Part shown: in pieces, positions 33,162 to 46,535 of the stretch | Numbering within the stretch: position 1 is the stretch's first letter | Layout: every line of letters starts with the position of its first letter | NCBI GenBank assembly: GCA_028564705.1 | Contig: JAPXFQ010002804.1 | Location: 310,001 to 374,000, forward strand | DNA from: Apricaphanius iberus | Lineage: Eukaryota; Chordata; Actinopteri; Cyprinodontiformes; Aphaniidae | DNA length: 64,000 nt | Direction: 5' to 3' | Program-made: the position numbers and the translations under genes | The notes under the pieces: model-generated | Told to the model about the DNA's origin: nothing | The model's database searches: none | The model's input: only the letters and a program-made list of their open reading frames with translations

Positions 33162-34034
33162 GTGGACAGAAACATCAAATTCACCAGAGAAGATGTCAAG
33201 GACAATAGTTTGCCCTTTTTAGATTGTGTCGTCCAGAGGAGAAAGGACAGAAGGCTCCACATTGGGGTATACAGAAAACCCCCACACACAGACCAATACC
33301 TACTTTTTGACTCACACCACCCACTGGAACACAAGCTTAGTGTTATCAGGACCCTGCAACACAGAGCTGATAACATACCCACCAGCTCACAGGCCCAAGG
33401 GGAAGAACGCAAGCACGTGAGAGACACCCTCACAACTTGTGGTTACCCCAGATGGACTTTTGTGAAAACTGCAGCTAATTCCAGAAGGAAAGCCAACAAA
33501 GTGGTGGAAAAAGAAAAAGAAAACAAACGAAACAATGTAGTCATTCCATATGTGTCTGGGATTTCTGAAAAACTCAGGAGGATTTTTAACAAACACAGTA
33601 TCCCTGTGTATTTCAAACCCAGCAACACACTCAGACAGAGACTAGTACATCCCAAGGACAGAACACCACACACACACAAAAGCAACCTGGTGTATGCAAT
33701 CCAATGCAATGAAGAATGCAAGGACCTCTACATTGGTGAAACCAAACAACCACTGTACAAACGCATGGCCCAACACAGGAGAGCTAACTCCTCAGGCATG
33801 GACTCTGCTGTTCATTTACATCTCAAGGAGAAAGCCCACTCCTTTGAGGACAGCAATGTCCAGATATTAGACAGAGAGGACAGATGGTTTGAAAGAGGAG
33901 TAAAAGAAGCCATCTATGTAAAAGTAGAGAAACCATCGCTAAACAGAGGAGGAGGCCTGAGACATCACCTATCTCCAATTTACAATGCTGCCCTTTCATC
34001 CCTCCCTAGGAAACTCAAACAAATTAGCCTCTAA
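33162..34034 (+). pseudogene. Penelope-like reverse transcriptase C terminus plus GIY-YIG endonuclease
   Basis: The open frame of 290 codons lacks the RT catalytic core. Residues 5-75 are the post-RT region (DNSLPFLDCVVQRRKD, VYRKPPHTDQYLLFDSHHP). Residues 145-165 carry the PSNTLRQRLV linker motif. Residues 176-260 form the GIY-YIG nuclease: LVYAIQC at 176-182 for GIY, LYIGET at 189-194 for YIG, with Arg201/His205 and a downstream Glu in RWFERGVKEA. A Cys/His cluster around 170-186 fits the PLE zinc-finger-like insertion. Family role: the nuclease nicks the target for reverse transcription. The endonuclease part has no stop, but the element cannot be autonomous. Confidence 0.85.
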
Positions 34035-34258
34035 TAACAGAAACAACTGTGACTCCAATGACTGTCGTTATAACACAATAGGGCACTAACGAAGCCGAAA
34101 CCTAACCTCCACCAATAGGCGGCACGCCAACGACCGTCGTTAAGACATGGAGCACAAAGGATCCAATGACATAATGATTCTTGTTCAAGAGGTTAAATAG
34201 CTGAGTCTCCACACCAGTTAGTTGGACCAGTCCCAGCCTGGTCAGCGGCGAGCATGAA

Positions 34259-34289
34259 CTGATGAAGCCTCTTGGATAAGAGGTGAAAC
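34259..34289 (+). ncRNA. Hammerhead-ribozyme-like core in the right PLTR
   Basis: CTGATGA (34259-34265) is separated by a 6-bp hairpin (GCCTCT/AGAGGT) from GAAAC (34285-34289), followed downstream by AAGTC. These are the core blocks of a type I hammerhead, which Penelope-like elements are known to carry in their terminal repeats. One extra A lies between CTGATGA and stem II, and pairing of stem I could not be confirmed by eye. The inverted left repeat has the same core on the minus strand (32995-32965). Confidence 0.45.
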
Positions 34290-34378
34290 GTCTTCCAAGA
34301 CAAATTACCAAGTCCAGTTGCGTTTGATTGAAATTTCCTTGAGATAACCATGACCTGGATGAATGAGAATATTCACAG

Positions 34379-35335
34379 GCTCCATGCAAGATGTGACCCC
34401 ATGGGGTCAAAATGATCACAAGAACAGTGAGCAACAATCCCAGAACCACACGGGAGGAACCGAGTGAATGACTGCAAACAGCTGGGGCCAAAGTAACAAA
34501 GGCTACCATCAGTAACACGCTACGCCGAGAGGGATTCAAACCCTGCAGTGCCAGACGTGTCCCCCTGCTTAAGCCAGTACATGTCCATGCCCATGTGAAG
34601 TTTGCTAGATAGCACTTAGATGATTCCTAACATGATTTGGAGAATATGATATGGTCAGATTAAACCAAAAATAAAACTTTTTGCTAAAAACTCAACTTGC
34701 TGTGTTTCGAGGAGAAAGAATGCTGAGTTGCATCCAAAGAACACCATACCTACTATAAAGCATGGGGGTGGAAACATCATGCTTTGGGCACATTTTTCTG
34801 TAAAGGGACCAGGACAACTGATCCATGTAAAGGAAAGAATAAATGGTGCTGTGAATTGTAACATTTTGAATGAAAACCTCCTTCCATCAGCAACATGGCT
34901 GGGTCTGTCAGTATGACAATGGTCCCAAACACACCGCAGAAGCATTTCAAGTACTTACTGGTGTGGCCTAGCCATTCTCCAGATCTCAACCCAATTGAAA
35001 TTTTTTGGATGGATTTAAAAGTCTGTGTTGCCCAGCAACAGCCTTAAAACATCACTGCTCTAGAGGAGATCTGCACAGAGGAATGGGCCAAAATACCAGA
35101 AACAGTGTGTGATAACTTTGTGAAGTCTTACAAAAAAAAATTCGACCTCTGCCATTCCCAACAAAAGATATATAACAAAGTATTGATAGGAACCTTTCTT
35201 ATTGACCAAATACTTATTTTCTATCATAATTTGAAAATAAATTCTTTAAAAATCAGATCATGTGATTTGCTGCATTTTTTCTCATTTTGTTTCTAATAGT
35301 TGAGGTATACCTGTGAGGAAAATTACAGGTAATTA
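34379..35335 (+). pseudogene. Tc1 relic, right part with 3' inverted repeat
   Basis: Restarts at GCTCCATGCAAGAT (34379-34392) and runs through degenerate transposase (CCTGCAGTGCCAGACGTG; AAGCATGGGGGTGGAAAC) into the 3' inverted repeat (ACCAAATACTTATTTTCTATC). Many frameshifts and stops, including a TAG in the region between the second Asp and the Glu. Same family as 17878-19481. Confidence 0.85.
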
Positions 35336-35548
35336 TTATATATTTTTATTAATATTTTTATTATTAATTCAATTCAATGAAAATGGGTCTTTGGGGACTA
35401 AACATTTTTTTAATTTATTTCCAAATGTGTTTAATGTGTAGAGCCTCGGAGGTTTCTAAAATGTCTGTGGTTTCAATTAAACCCACAATGATATCATTAG
35501 CTACAGACATTCTTTCTGATGATTATGAGGCTGGTAAAACAGGCATGG

Positions 35549-35935
35549 TGGTACATGCGCTGGTACATTTGTTGGTACATGTGTTGGTACACGCGCTGGT
35601 ACATGTGTTGATACATGCGCTGGTACATGTGTTGGTACATGCGCTCGTACATGAGTTGGTACATGCGCTGGTACATGTGTTGGTACATGCGCTGGTACAT
35701 GTGTTGGTACATGCCCTGGTACATGTGTTGGTACATGCGCTGGTACATGTGTTGGTACATGCGCTGGTACATATGTTGATACATACATTGGTACATGTGT
35801 TGGTACAGGCGCTGGTACATGTGTTGGTACATGTGCTGGTATATATGTTGGTAAATACGTTGGTACATGTGTTGGTACATGCGCTGGTACATGTGTTGGT
35901 TCATACGTTGGTACATGTGTTGGTACATGCAGGAG
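35549..35935. repeat. 24-bp minisatellite (GGTACATG-rich)
   Basis: About 16 copies of a 24-bp unit made of two 12-bp halves (CGCTGGTACATG and TGTTGGTACATG). The unit length is divisible by three and lacks stops in several frames on both strands. It therefore yields spurious long open frames such as (HVLVHALV)n, (HVPAHVPT)n and (YQHMYQRM)n. Confidence 0.95.
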
Positions 35936-35949
35936 CTTGACTGACTCAT

Positions 35950-37435
35950 TCACTATGAACTTCATGGGAGAAAATAAAGGAAAGAAACCAAACCAAACAG
36001 GATGCACCACACTTGTTCTCATTTAAGTGTGTGGAGTACTCTTGAAAGTTTGCTGATCCCCACATAAATATTCTAGTAATCATTCATATTAATAAACCTA
36101 TTGAGACCTAAATCAGTCCCCCATTAGTATGTTATATAACTGTGCTCGGGGAACCAGCTGCTTACAGGGAACAGTAAATAAAAATAAATTAAATAAACTT
36201 TAAAGAAGAGAGTCGAGTGTTCTTTTGATACACATACTGTACACACTGGAGAGCTCAAACTGTTTCTGGTCACTGTATGAAAAAACACACACGGAGCAGT
36301 GAGGGTGCCAGAACGGCACTTTATCCACCGCCTCGGAGCCTCATTTCACACTTCAGCATCGAGCACAAAACAATAATTAGGAAATCTTCCGATAGAGAAA
36401 AAAGCAAGGCAAAGCGACTTTCCAGTCTATAGGAGGTACGGTAATATATCACACATTTCAGATGGACGATGTTTCTGAAATAGGCCTTCTACTCAACATG
36501 GAAGTAAAGCGAAACAAAGCTTCACTGCGTACAGAAAAGTTGGATTAGTTTATGTGTGAAAGGACTTTCTAGCTGCCCCTGTAACGCTGGGATTCTTGTC
36601 CTGACAAGTTTGACCTCATGCTCCCCCCCCCATCACCCAAAACCTTGTTCCTACAAATTGTTCCAGGAAATGTCTGCATGTCCCCTCAGCTGTTTCATAC
36701 AGAGCGTGATAAAACAGAATGGCAGTAGAGAAAAGCAGACACTTTCCAAAATATGAATATTACAATTAGTTTTACTGCTGTAGCCTAGAAACAACAAGAG
36801 GATCCACCTTCACCGTGCTGAGCACTCCTTAATGTCAAGTGTTGCCTGACAAACTAGGAAGCAGTAAGGAGAACCGCCTCCTGCTTTCTTCAGAAACCCC
36901 TCTCAAAGGCTGAGACCTCTTCTTACTTCGTTTTTTTTACTTTTAGTAATCTCCGACATTCAAAAGGAATTCCCTTCATCTCCACAAAACACCACGTTAG
37001 TGAACGAGTAAGAAAAGAGAAGTGACACGCCATCAAAGCAAAAAAAATCTTTGTCAGATTGAACTTTAAAGGAGTTCTAAAATTGTTTTTTTAGAGGTGA
37101 GGTGATCATTCCTCTTAACGAAGCAGTGTTCATTTAAAAAATAAAATGCTACATCAGCATACAGTGAAGCGAGAATTATGTCAAAAACTGCATGGATCAT
37201 ATTTATAGAGACTTATAATATAAAATATGTACTTAAAATAAAAATAAACTTTCAGAATGTAAAATTCCCCAAATTCTCAGAGGAAGTGCTTTTAATGTGA
37301 AAAGGCCGTTAATGTCTTTATTTCACTCTAATTATCTATCTTATAGGTATATAGTTCATCATAAAGCATATAGAAGCATATCTTAACCTTGAGTTAAGAT
37401 ATGTCAACTATTATTACAAAGCAATGTTCTAGACC
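35950..37435. other. Intronic stretch without identified features
   Basis: No elements are recognised. 36240-36420 and 36780-36930 look single-copy. A C-run lies near 36620. Confidence 0.35.
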
Positions 37436-37439
37436 TGCA

Positions 37440-38040
37440 TACACCATCCGAACTAGGGGTACATTACTGTTACCCAAGGTACAAAAAAGACATTAACACA
37501 GTCTAAGGTCAAATATTGGACCCCAGGGTAACAATGTGTAACTTTTTCATTGTCTTAAAGGTACATACATCTTCCTCAGTACTAAATAATACATTTTTGT
37601 ACCATATCTTGGGTACAATTTCTGGTGAATATCTTTTTCACTATATTTCTATATTCTACACAAAATACACCCATTAGCAAAGATAGATTTATGTAAATGG
37701 ACTTCATAGTTTTATTAACATTTTGTTTTATTTTGACTGCTTTCAAAATGGTGAACGCCTTTTTAGAGACAATTTTTGCCATGCCAGCATAAGTATTTGG
37801 ATAAATTGCAAAAAAATTTAGTGCAAGATTAACTTAAACTTCTATAAGGAAAGAAATGTTGTTTTTGTAGGCAGTTATCAGTGAAATCATGGTGAGGTTA
37901 TGTGTCAATCATGTCAAGTCCATAATGACTGGTTGTCAAGGTAGCGCTGATAAAAGGTACAAACTATGAGGGTACCAAAAGGTACATTTGAGGGTACCAC
38001 CCCACTGACAAGAAATTGTAACCCTAAAAATATGATTTTG
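37440..38040. repeat. GGTAC-rich element, probable MITE
   Basis: GTTACCCAAGGTACAAAAAAG at the left and GGTACAAACTATGAGGGTACC...TGTAACCCT at the right form repeated GGTAC motifs on both strands of an AT-rich block. Ends and target duplication are unclear. Confidence 0.35.
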
Positions 38041-39290
38041 AATTTTAATGTCTGAGCGTGCTGGCATGGATCATCAGAGAGAACCCAAATATCTGGTGTG
38101 CAACCTAACAACAACAACCAGTTATTAAAATCACTTTAAACAATACATTAGTTTGCCTACTATTATGATTATGGGGACTGTTGGACTGTTCATAAGACTT
38201 GGCTTCTAAGTCCAAGTGAAGGTTTGAGTCTCTACAGCACAAATCTAAAGCCTTGTCCACATTAAAAGTTGAATACGAAACATTTTCATAAACAGCTACA
38301 ATTAAAAATTGGGGTTTTGGAGAGGTGGAGAATTAAAGTACAATAAAAAAAATATATTTGAATTAAAATATGATAAAATGTACATTTAAAACGGGTACAA
38401 CAATGACGTTATGTTTCCATCTACCTGCCAGTAGCGGCTGTGGGTTTCAGGTTGACAGATACGATCTCTACGATCAAACTATAAGGTCGGCTCAGCTCAG
38501 CTGGCTCTGGGCTTAAATGGTGGAGTCAGCAAGTCTAGCAGCTGCTTCAGAGTCCTGGATATTATCTGTCTCAGGAGAGGAGTGATGGCAGAAGTCCTCC
38601 TGGATCGGTAAGCTAACTCCCTTGCTAACTTTGCTACCATTAGCTGTCATTTAAACTCCTCTAAATTACATTCCTCACTGGACACAGTTCAGGTTGGTCA
38701 CTGGGCGTATCAGCAGCTAACCTGGCAACCCAACAGCTTGAATAATGTTTTTGTTGTTGTAACTACAACCTACATAAACTAGATGTCGCTAATAAGCTCA
38801 TATTCCACATCCAGCCAGCCACACAAATGTTTTAGGAATTCAGATTTGTTGTTGCTGTAGTTATTGTATTTGTTTTATGACAATAAAATCCTTTAACATC
38901 AGTATCACTTTGATCTGGTTCTGATTCCATTAAACTTTAAATTAGGCATAAGAATGTAATGACTTGGAAAAAAACAAAACCCTCAGAGCATCAATGAAAA
39001 AAATGCAAACTGAAATGTTCTTTATTGCCTAGCACTGCTTTAACCGTGCTTCGGATCTGCTTATTTTGCATTTTATAAACTTGATGGTGTAGTTATCGTC
39101 ACCCACTGGCACTAAATTAGTATTACAACACTTTTGATTAGAATCCTGCAGATAATAGATTTTTTTTTTTTTTGCTGCGATCTACGTCAATTTATTAATG
39201 TTGTTTATTTTTATATATGGCCAACAGGCAGCAATTGTGTAACACTTTATATAGTCAGAGAACTCCAAAGTACTTTGCTCTACAATTAGA
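38041..39290. other. Intronic stretch without identified features
   Basis: Partly non-repetitive (38400-38720). No exon or element is supported. Confidence 0.35.
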
Positions 39291-39294
39291 TATT

Positions 39295-39460
39295 TGTACA
39301 CTGGTGGCGCTAAGCTATATAACTACAGCTGTCCTAAGGCAGACTGGCAAAAGGTAGCCTATCATTCAATCAGCGCCACCAGCAGGCCAGGTGGGGGAAA
39401 TGTTTTGCCCAATGACTGAGAACTGTAACCGACAACCACTAGTGACAGGCCAAACTACTG
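39295..39460 (-). repeat. SINE-like repeat fragment
   Basis: ACACTGGTGGCGCTAAGC, GCTGTCCTAAGGCAGACTGG and CACCAGCAGGCCAGGTGG match the family of 25885-26740 in the same orientation. Confidence 0.5.
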
Positions 39461-39960
39461 AGGCAATGCTGAATTGTTCTTTAATTATAAAAATTATTTT
39501 TGCAAACACAAGTTGAACATAATAAGTGAAAATAAACTGTTTTTCTGCAGAAATATGTCTGACTGATTGAAATTTAATTACAAGGTGAACATGTCTATCC
39601 AAGTTAAAATGGAATGAAGGATCCAAGATGCATTCATGCCTGCAGACTGAGTTCGGAGGAGCTGTCCGTTCAGCACCATGACAGCCCGGGATGTTCTTTG
39701 TGCTTTTGCCGCGGTGAACGAAACGCAGCTGTTAGTCAAAGTGCAACCGCAGCAACGCCCCAGATGTCTGCCTGATGCGGTCAAACTTTGAGCTCCACAA
39801 CGAGAAGCTGCAACGTGTTGCTCCCAAACTTAATGCAAAGATTTGCTGCGCGGAATCTCTCTGATCTGAGGCGAAGTCTACGGCCTTCACGCACTCCTGT
39901 CCGTCCATTAATAGTCTCACGCAAAGTGTACAGAACAGCTGTGACACACACACACTCTCA

Positions 39961-41650
<1,690 letters not shown>

Positions 41651-41923
41651 GCGCTTTTGATGGTTTGCAGGTGAGATCATGAAATGCAGCTGGTCGTGGC
41701 GCTGTCAATGGTGCTGGAGCATAATATTCCCACAGTTATCACACTCCAACATCCGCCGCTCAGTCCTGCAGAGAGGATTCAGATAAACGGGGTTCGGATA
41801 TTTCAGATTTAAGCATTACGTTTAAATCGACTGAATTTTGTTAAATCTGAGGAATGTTCTGGACTGTATAGATGGTTTCTTTGGACGTTTGCAAGCTCAA
41901 AAAGGAGAAGTTCTCTGAAACTA

Positions 41924-42298
41924 CACTGCAAAAACAGATGTGTCAAAAATGACACATGTCTTGAGTGTGATCAGGGACTACACATGTGTACATTTTAGCA
42001 TACAGTGTGTAATCTTCCATTCAAATGATTGACATGGTGAAAGTGTTATCTTCTATTCCTGAAGATCCGGCACAGGACATTTCAAGATTTAAAAATAAAA
42101 TAAAATAAACAGAAAGCCAAATATAAATTAAGTACCAAAAATAATGCATATCAATATGTGCATACAAATAAATCAACAGTTTTACGGGAGCAATTATTCA
42201 AAATGTCTCATTCATACAATGTTGTAAAATGAACTCATGTGTAGTCCCCGATCACATTCAGGATGTGTGTTATTTTTAACACATCTGTTTTTGCAGTG
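41924..42298. mobile_element. 375-bp MITE with long inverted repeats (TSD TA)
   Basis: Inverted ends of about 60 bp start CACTGCAAAAACAGATGTGT. Both sides carry TA (41922-41923, 42299-42300), suggesting a Tc1/mariner-type MITE. There is no coding content. Confidence 0.75.
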
Positions 42299-42560
42299 TA
42301 GGGATGCAACGAAAACACTTGTTTCAAAGCGATTAAATGCCGATATTTGGATCTGAGCATATTTGCTGATACTTCTTTCTCCTAAAAAATGCAATGAATT
42401 GAAAGACAGGATTTATTTTCTTCTCATCTTGTTACAACAAATGATGGTGAATTAGATTTTTAAAAAAAACATATTCATAAAAACCACAATTTCAAGACAA
42501 AATAACAATTTTTGTGAAATTTTTGAAGTTTCCACATTTTAAGTATCTGTTCATGGTATC
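42299..42560 (+). repeat. hAT MITE fragment, TAGGGATGCAA family
   Basis: TAGGGATGCAACGAAAAC followed by ACAAATGATGGTGAATTAG and AAGTATCTGTTCATGGTATCAG parallels the 49920-50294 copy. Its first two bases are the right TA of the preceding MITE. The right end is missing. Confidence 0.6.
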
Positions 42561-42564
42561 AGTT

Positions 42565-42790
42565 AATTCAATTTAGTTTATTAATATAGCACCAATGCAC
42601 AGCAGACGTCATCTCAAGGCCCTTTACAAGAAAATTCATTTCAATACAAACATTCCAATCAGTTTAAAATCTTCGATTTAAGGAATCCCAGCAGATTGTG
42701 TTGAATCACTGATGTGACGTTGAAACTTCCCAGATCTATCTCTGTAAGTAAACTTACAGGTTACTAAATGCTCTCAAATACTAGATTAAA
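42565..42790 (+). repeat. Dispersed repeat starting AATTTAGTTTATTAATATAGC
   Basis: TATAGCACCAATGCACAGCAG, CATCTCAAGGCCCTTTACAAG and AGGAATCCCAGCAGATTG are hallmarks of an abundant fish repeat. A related start is at 61690. Confidence 0.5.
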
Positions 42791-42799
42791 GCTAACATA

Positions 42800-45700
42800 C
42801 CCACAAGTTACATGCTGCTCCTCTTGGAGCTTACGTATTTCTTCCCTAGGAACTTTTCACATCATAAAGGAAAATTGTTTATTTTATTTTCATGGAATTT
42901 AAAGCATACCTTCCATACCTAATATTGCCGTTAGGCTGAAATCCAAAACAAAAGGGAAGATGAAAGGACACAAAAAAAGCAACACAAAGCAGAGAGCTGT
43001 GTTTCCAGGGGAACTCTAAATTCTGAGACACCACCTGAGGATGAGAGCAAGATTTTAAACGAAGTTGAACTCCTGGACTGAATCTTCAAGCCAGAGGCTG
43101 AATCAAAAAACGAACCTGCCAAAGCAACCTGATGGATGCCACTGGTAGCAGAAACGCTGACATTTACTTTGATTATTGGATGTTTTATAGTAATGATAGA
43201 TTATGGAAGCAAAAGTATTGAATGTAAAATGTCTGGCGATTAATTAGTTCTAAGCTTCATTTTAATTTAACGTAAATAAGCAATGAATAAGTAAGTAATG
43301 ATACAAGTAAGGATAATTGTCCTTTAAAATGTTATTTTTCTGATGAGTCTTTGAGGACTTATAGTATGCTTTTACTTGAACTTTCTTCAGAACTGTTTTC
43401 AGGAACATACAGGGTACTCTTTAGATCCTGCATGGTATTCTATAACACTTTCCTTGAATTAACAGAAAGATTTCCTGGAGTTTAGTTTTACACAGCACTT
43501 TATTCAACAAACTGAAACAGACTTTATGGTTTTTGAAAATGTAAATGTTCCCGTCCCAGAAATAATATGTTACTTTTGATTAACTTGCAGGTTATGGAAC
43601 ATACAGACTAATTTCAGGATGCACTTTAAGTCTTTCTTGGAAATAACTATTTGCCACTATCTTTCTGAAACTAATACAATACAAACAGTAAAACGTATCT
43701 AGACTTAACTGTGTACTTTTAAAAATGTCAGTAACACTATGGTATGAGTTTGGGCTAGCAAAGAATTAGCAATACAGATTCTGGCTAAGATGTCTAAACC
43801 AGGGTGCAACATGGTTCTTTTCTGATTCTTTCCTGGAACTGATAAGTTATGTTACCTGAACTTTGAGGGTTTTCAACAAACTTTCCTGAACTTTCCTCAC
43901 ATTCACAGGGTTTGTAACCGTTTGAAGTCTCAAAACTTGACCTTTGTGTATAACCTAACCTGCAGTCAAACTTGACTGACTGAACTTTTGTAGTACCTTA
44001 AAATAAGTCCTTTGATTGGCTCTGAACCTCCAGTTAAGAATCCAACTATTTTCTCAACAGAAATTTGGACCCTGATGATTTTGAATCTTTCGAGTTCATG
44101 GATTTTGTGAAATGTTCCTTAAATGCACATATTTGTGTTCTAAAGTTCACAAGTTGCTCTCACAATAAAGTACTTAGAGGGTTAGTTTAGTTTTCAGGAT
44201 ACTTTTTCACAAAGTTTGGGATTCTTTTTATAACCTCTTGAGGGATACAGAGGAGCTTTGGACCTTTTTTCCTGAGAATTTCCCTACAAAGAAGGAGTTT
44301 TCACAAATCTCACACGTGGCCAATAAGGACATTTTCTTTATTTTTATTTTTATGGAGCAAACAGTATGCTTTCTAGTACTTTCCTAAACTTAAAAGACTT
44401 CTTGATGGAAACTATAGTGATGTTTTATTGAACTTTCAAAAATCTTACACTTTACTTTCTAATATATTCTTGAGATGTACAAATTAATTTTCATAAAGAT
44501 CTTCTGGAATTTGAAAGGTATTTGAAAATAAAACCCAGACAACATTACAGAAAAAATACATTGACATGTATGCATCATTTTAAAGAAAGAAAGAAGAAAA
44601 TACCAACTTAAAAAATGGTCAGAATTTATTCTGTTAGTGGATAAAATGTGAGAAAAAATAAAAGATAAATTATTTCCCTCATGATTAATGCGTTTCTCTT
44701 TGAGCAGCGGCAGCAGGAACAGATCATACTCCTTATTCTGACTGACGGAGGAGGGGAAGCCATTTTGAAGGGTGCTTTCATTTTCATAAATTTTCTATTA
44801 GGATTTGAAACAGCCGGTCCATAACGGATGGAGCTATAAGCTGTTTCGACAAGCATTAGGTCTGATGATATTGTGCATGATAAAACACCTGTTTTGCATG
44901 CTATCAGAGATTAAGTGATGGGATGTAGACAGCTCTGGAAGGGAGGCAGCGTTCAGCAGGTGAAGCTTTAAATCAACACTAGAGTCCATCTTGGTCCTTC
45001 TTCAAGAAGAATAACTTTAAAGATCATAAACTGAAATGACTATGTTATAACTCAATTTACTCTGACATAAACTAGGGAGCATGTGGTAATACGATAATCA
45101 TTCAGTACGTTTAGATGCACATCTAAATCGAGCTTTTAGCAGAAATCGGACTAATGGCTTAGCAGGGTTGAGGTTTGAGTCCCAGTTTAAGTGTCACTCA
45201 GAAAACGGAATTATTAAATGAAGTGTGTTCCACTCCACAACACTAGATGGCGATATGCGCCCTTTCACACTGACCTTCTCCCCTTGGACTAGAGTCCCCC
45301 AGATAGTAGAGAACAACTAAAGTCAGTGAAACAGACGGAGTAAAAGCAGGATATACACAATGAGCAAAGAAATGGACGACGACAACACTGCAGCACAGAA
45401 CATTTTTTAGGTACTAAGCTGCTTGATTTTGTAGTTTGCTGGCTTCTAAAAGCTCGGCTAGTGGTGACGGGTGTAAATATGAAGAGACATTTTAAATTCC
45501 AACCCATCATCTGGGTACCTTAGATTTCTCAAACTCCAGTTTGATTCAACTCAAGTCAAGCTGAGGTATACATACATTTCAAAAGTCAAATTTCAGTCAC
45601 ACCAATGCAATCAATTTAATATGTCTTGCTGCATTTGTAAACACTGAGTGTAAGCCAGAAAGAAAGGCATATTATTGCAAAAGCTAGAAAAGAACTGAGG

Positions 45701-46015
45701 ATAAGGACGAGGACACCTATCAAAAAGACCTTTCTTCACTAGTTGAGTTAATTCTTTTTGGTGTAGATTGAACAAATCAATCCTCAATGCTTTTGGTCCC
45801 AGTTTGCCACGACGGGAATCTTCCATTTCACCACATACCAAAGGTCGTGTGTTGGAATAACATCTGTGAATGTGGAGCAACACTGAACTAGGTTCAAGAA
45901 AGCAGTTTGAGAGAATTTGAACCTTCTACATCTTGCTAGAGGTTTTAGGAGATTAATTAATTAATTACATTGAAATTATTAAGGAAGGCTCTAAAAACAG
46001 GTAACAAAACAGGCA
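42800..46015. other. Intergenic stretch, partly decayed repeat
   Basis: Between about 43380 and 44480 the words TTTCCTGAACTTTC, TTTCCTGGAACT and TTTCAGGAACAT recur irregularly, suggesting a very old tandem or dispersed repeat. Elsewhere nothing is recognised. Confidence 0.3.
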
Positions 46016-46019
46016 CCTT

Positions 46020-46462
46020 AGCCTGACCTAGGAGAAGGTTCCATGAATGATGGAAGACATCCTGCCTTGTTCCAGTACCAAAGATAACTCACCCATCAGT
46101 CATCATTACTATAGACCTGTTGCCCCGACATCCCACATCATGAAGGTCCTGGAGAGACTCCTGTGGCCCCACCTCAGTAAGTAAATTAGAACCTATCAAG
46201 ACCCGCTGTAGTTTGCTTATAGTCATTGAGTTGGTGTTGAGAAGTGGACGTGGTTGAGGAGTACAGATACCTCTGAGTTCACCTGGACAACAGACTGGAG
46301 AATCAACAGTGAAGCTATCTGCAAAAAGGGACAGAGCAGACTGTATTTTTTGAGGAAGCTGAGGTCCTTCAAGGTTTGCATCAAGATGCTGCAAATCTTC
46401 TACAAGTCTGTGGTGGAGAGTGTCATCTCTTCGTCCATCATCTGTTGGGGTAGCAGGAGAGA
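46020..46462 (+). pseudogene. LINE reverse-transcriptase fragments with internal deletion
   Basis: 46106-46185 reads like the RT entry motif YRPVAPTSHIMKVLERLLWPHLS. After a deletion, 46254-46450 reads TTDWRINSEAICKKGQSRLYFLRKLRSFKVC...VVESVISSSIICWGS, the same C-terminal domain as 28845-29490. The two parts bracket the lost catalytic core. Confidence 0.7.
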
Positions 46463-46463
46463 C

Positions 46464-46485
46464 GGGGGGGGGGGGGGGGGGGGGG
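46464..46485. repeat. Poly-G tract
   Basis: 22 consecutive G, then CGGGGGTAAGGGTTAGGG. Potential quadruplex. Length may be affected by sequencing. Confidence 0.85.
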
Positions 46486-46535
46486 CGGGGGTAAGGGTTA
46501 GGGTGTTTATAAATCATTAAATAGCTTAACACCAA

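Larger units (their letters stand above)
32911..34378 (+). mobile_element. 5'-truncated Penelope-like element with inverted PLTRs
   Basis: Two 193-bp repeats in opposite orientation (32911-33103 and 34151-34343) flank a partial coding region. A 35-bp extension (34344-34378) follows the right repeat, matching the 34-36 bp extension known for Penelope-like elements. It is inserted in a Tc1 relic with a 14-bp target duplication GCTCCATGCAAGAT (32897-32910 and 34379-34392). The termini carry hammerhead-like motifs. Confidence 0.9.

Noticed and set aside
33162..34034. Homing endonuclease or host GIY-YIG nuclease gene
   Set aside because: The N-terminal PLE-specific RT remnant, inverted terminal repeats, extension and target duplication identify a Penelope-like element.
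35549..35935. Regularly spaced repeats that could suggest a CRISPR array
   Set aside because: The units are head to tail without unique spacers, in a vertebrate genome.
35377..36022. Open frames of 150-187 codons on both strands over 35.4-36.0 kb
   Set aside because: They are generated by the 24-bp minisatellite, whose unit is a multiple of three and lacks stops. Low-complexity peptides in several frames are not genes.
46486..46503. Telomere-like repeat (GGGTAAGGGTTAGGG)
   Set aside because: Only about two degenerate units next to a G run. Not an interstitial telomeric array.
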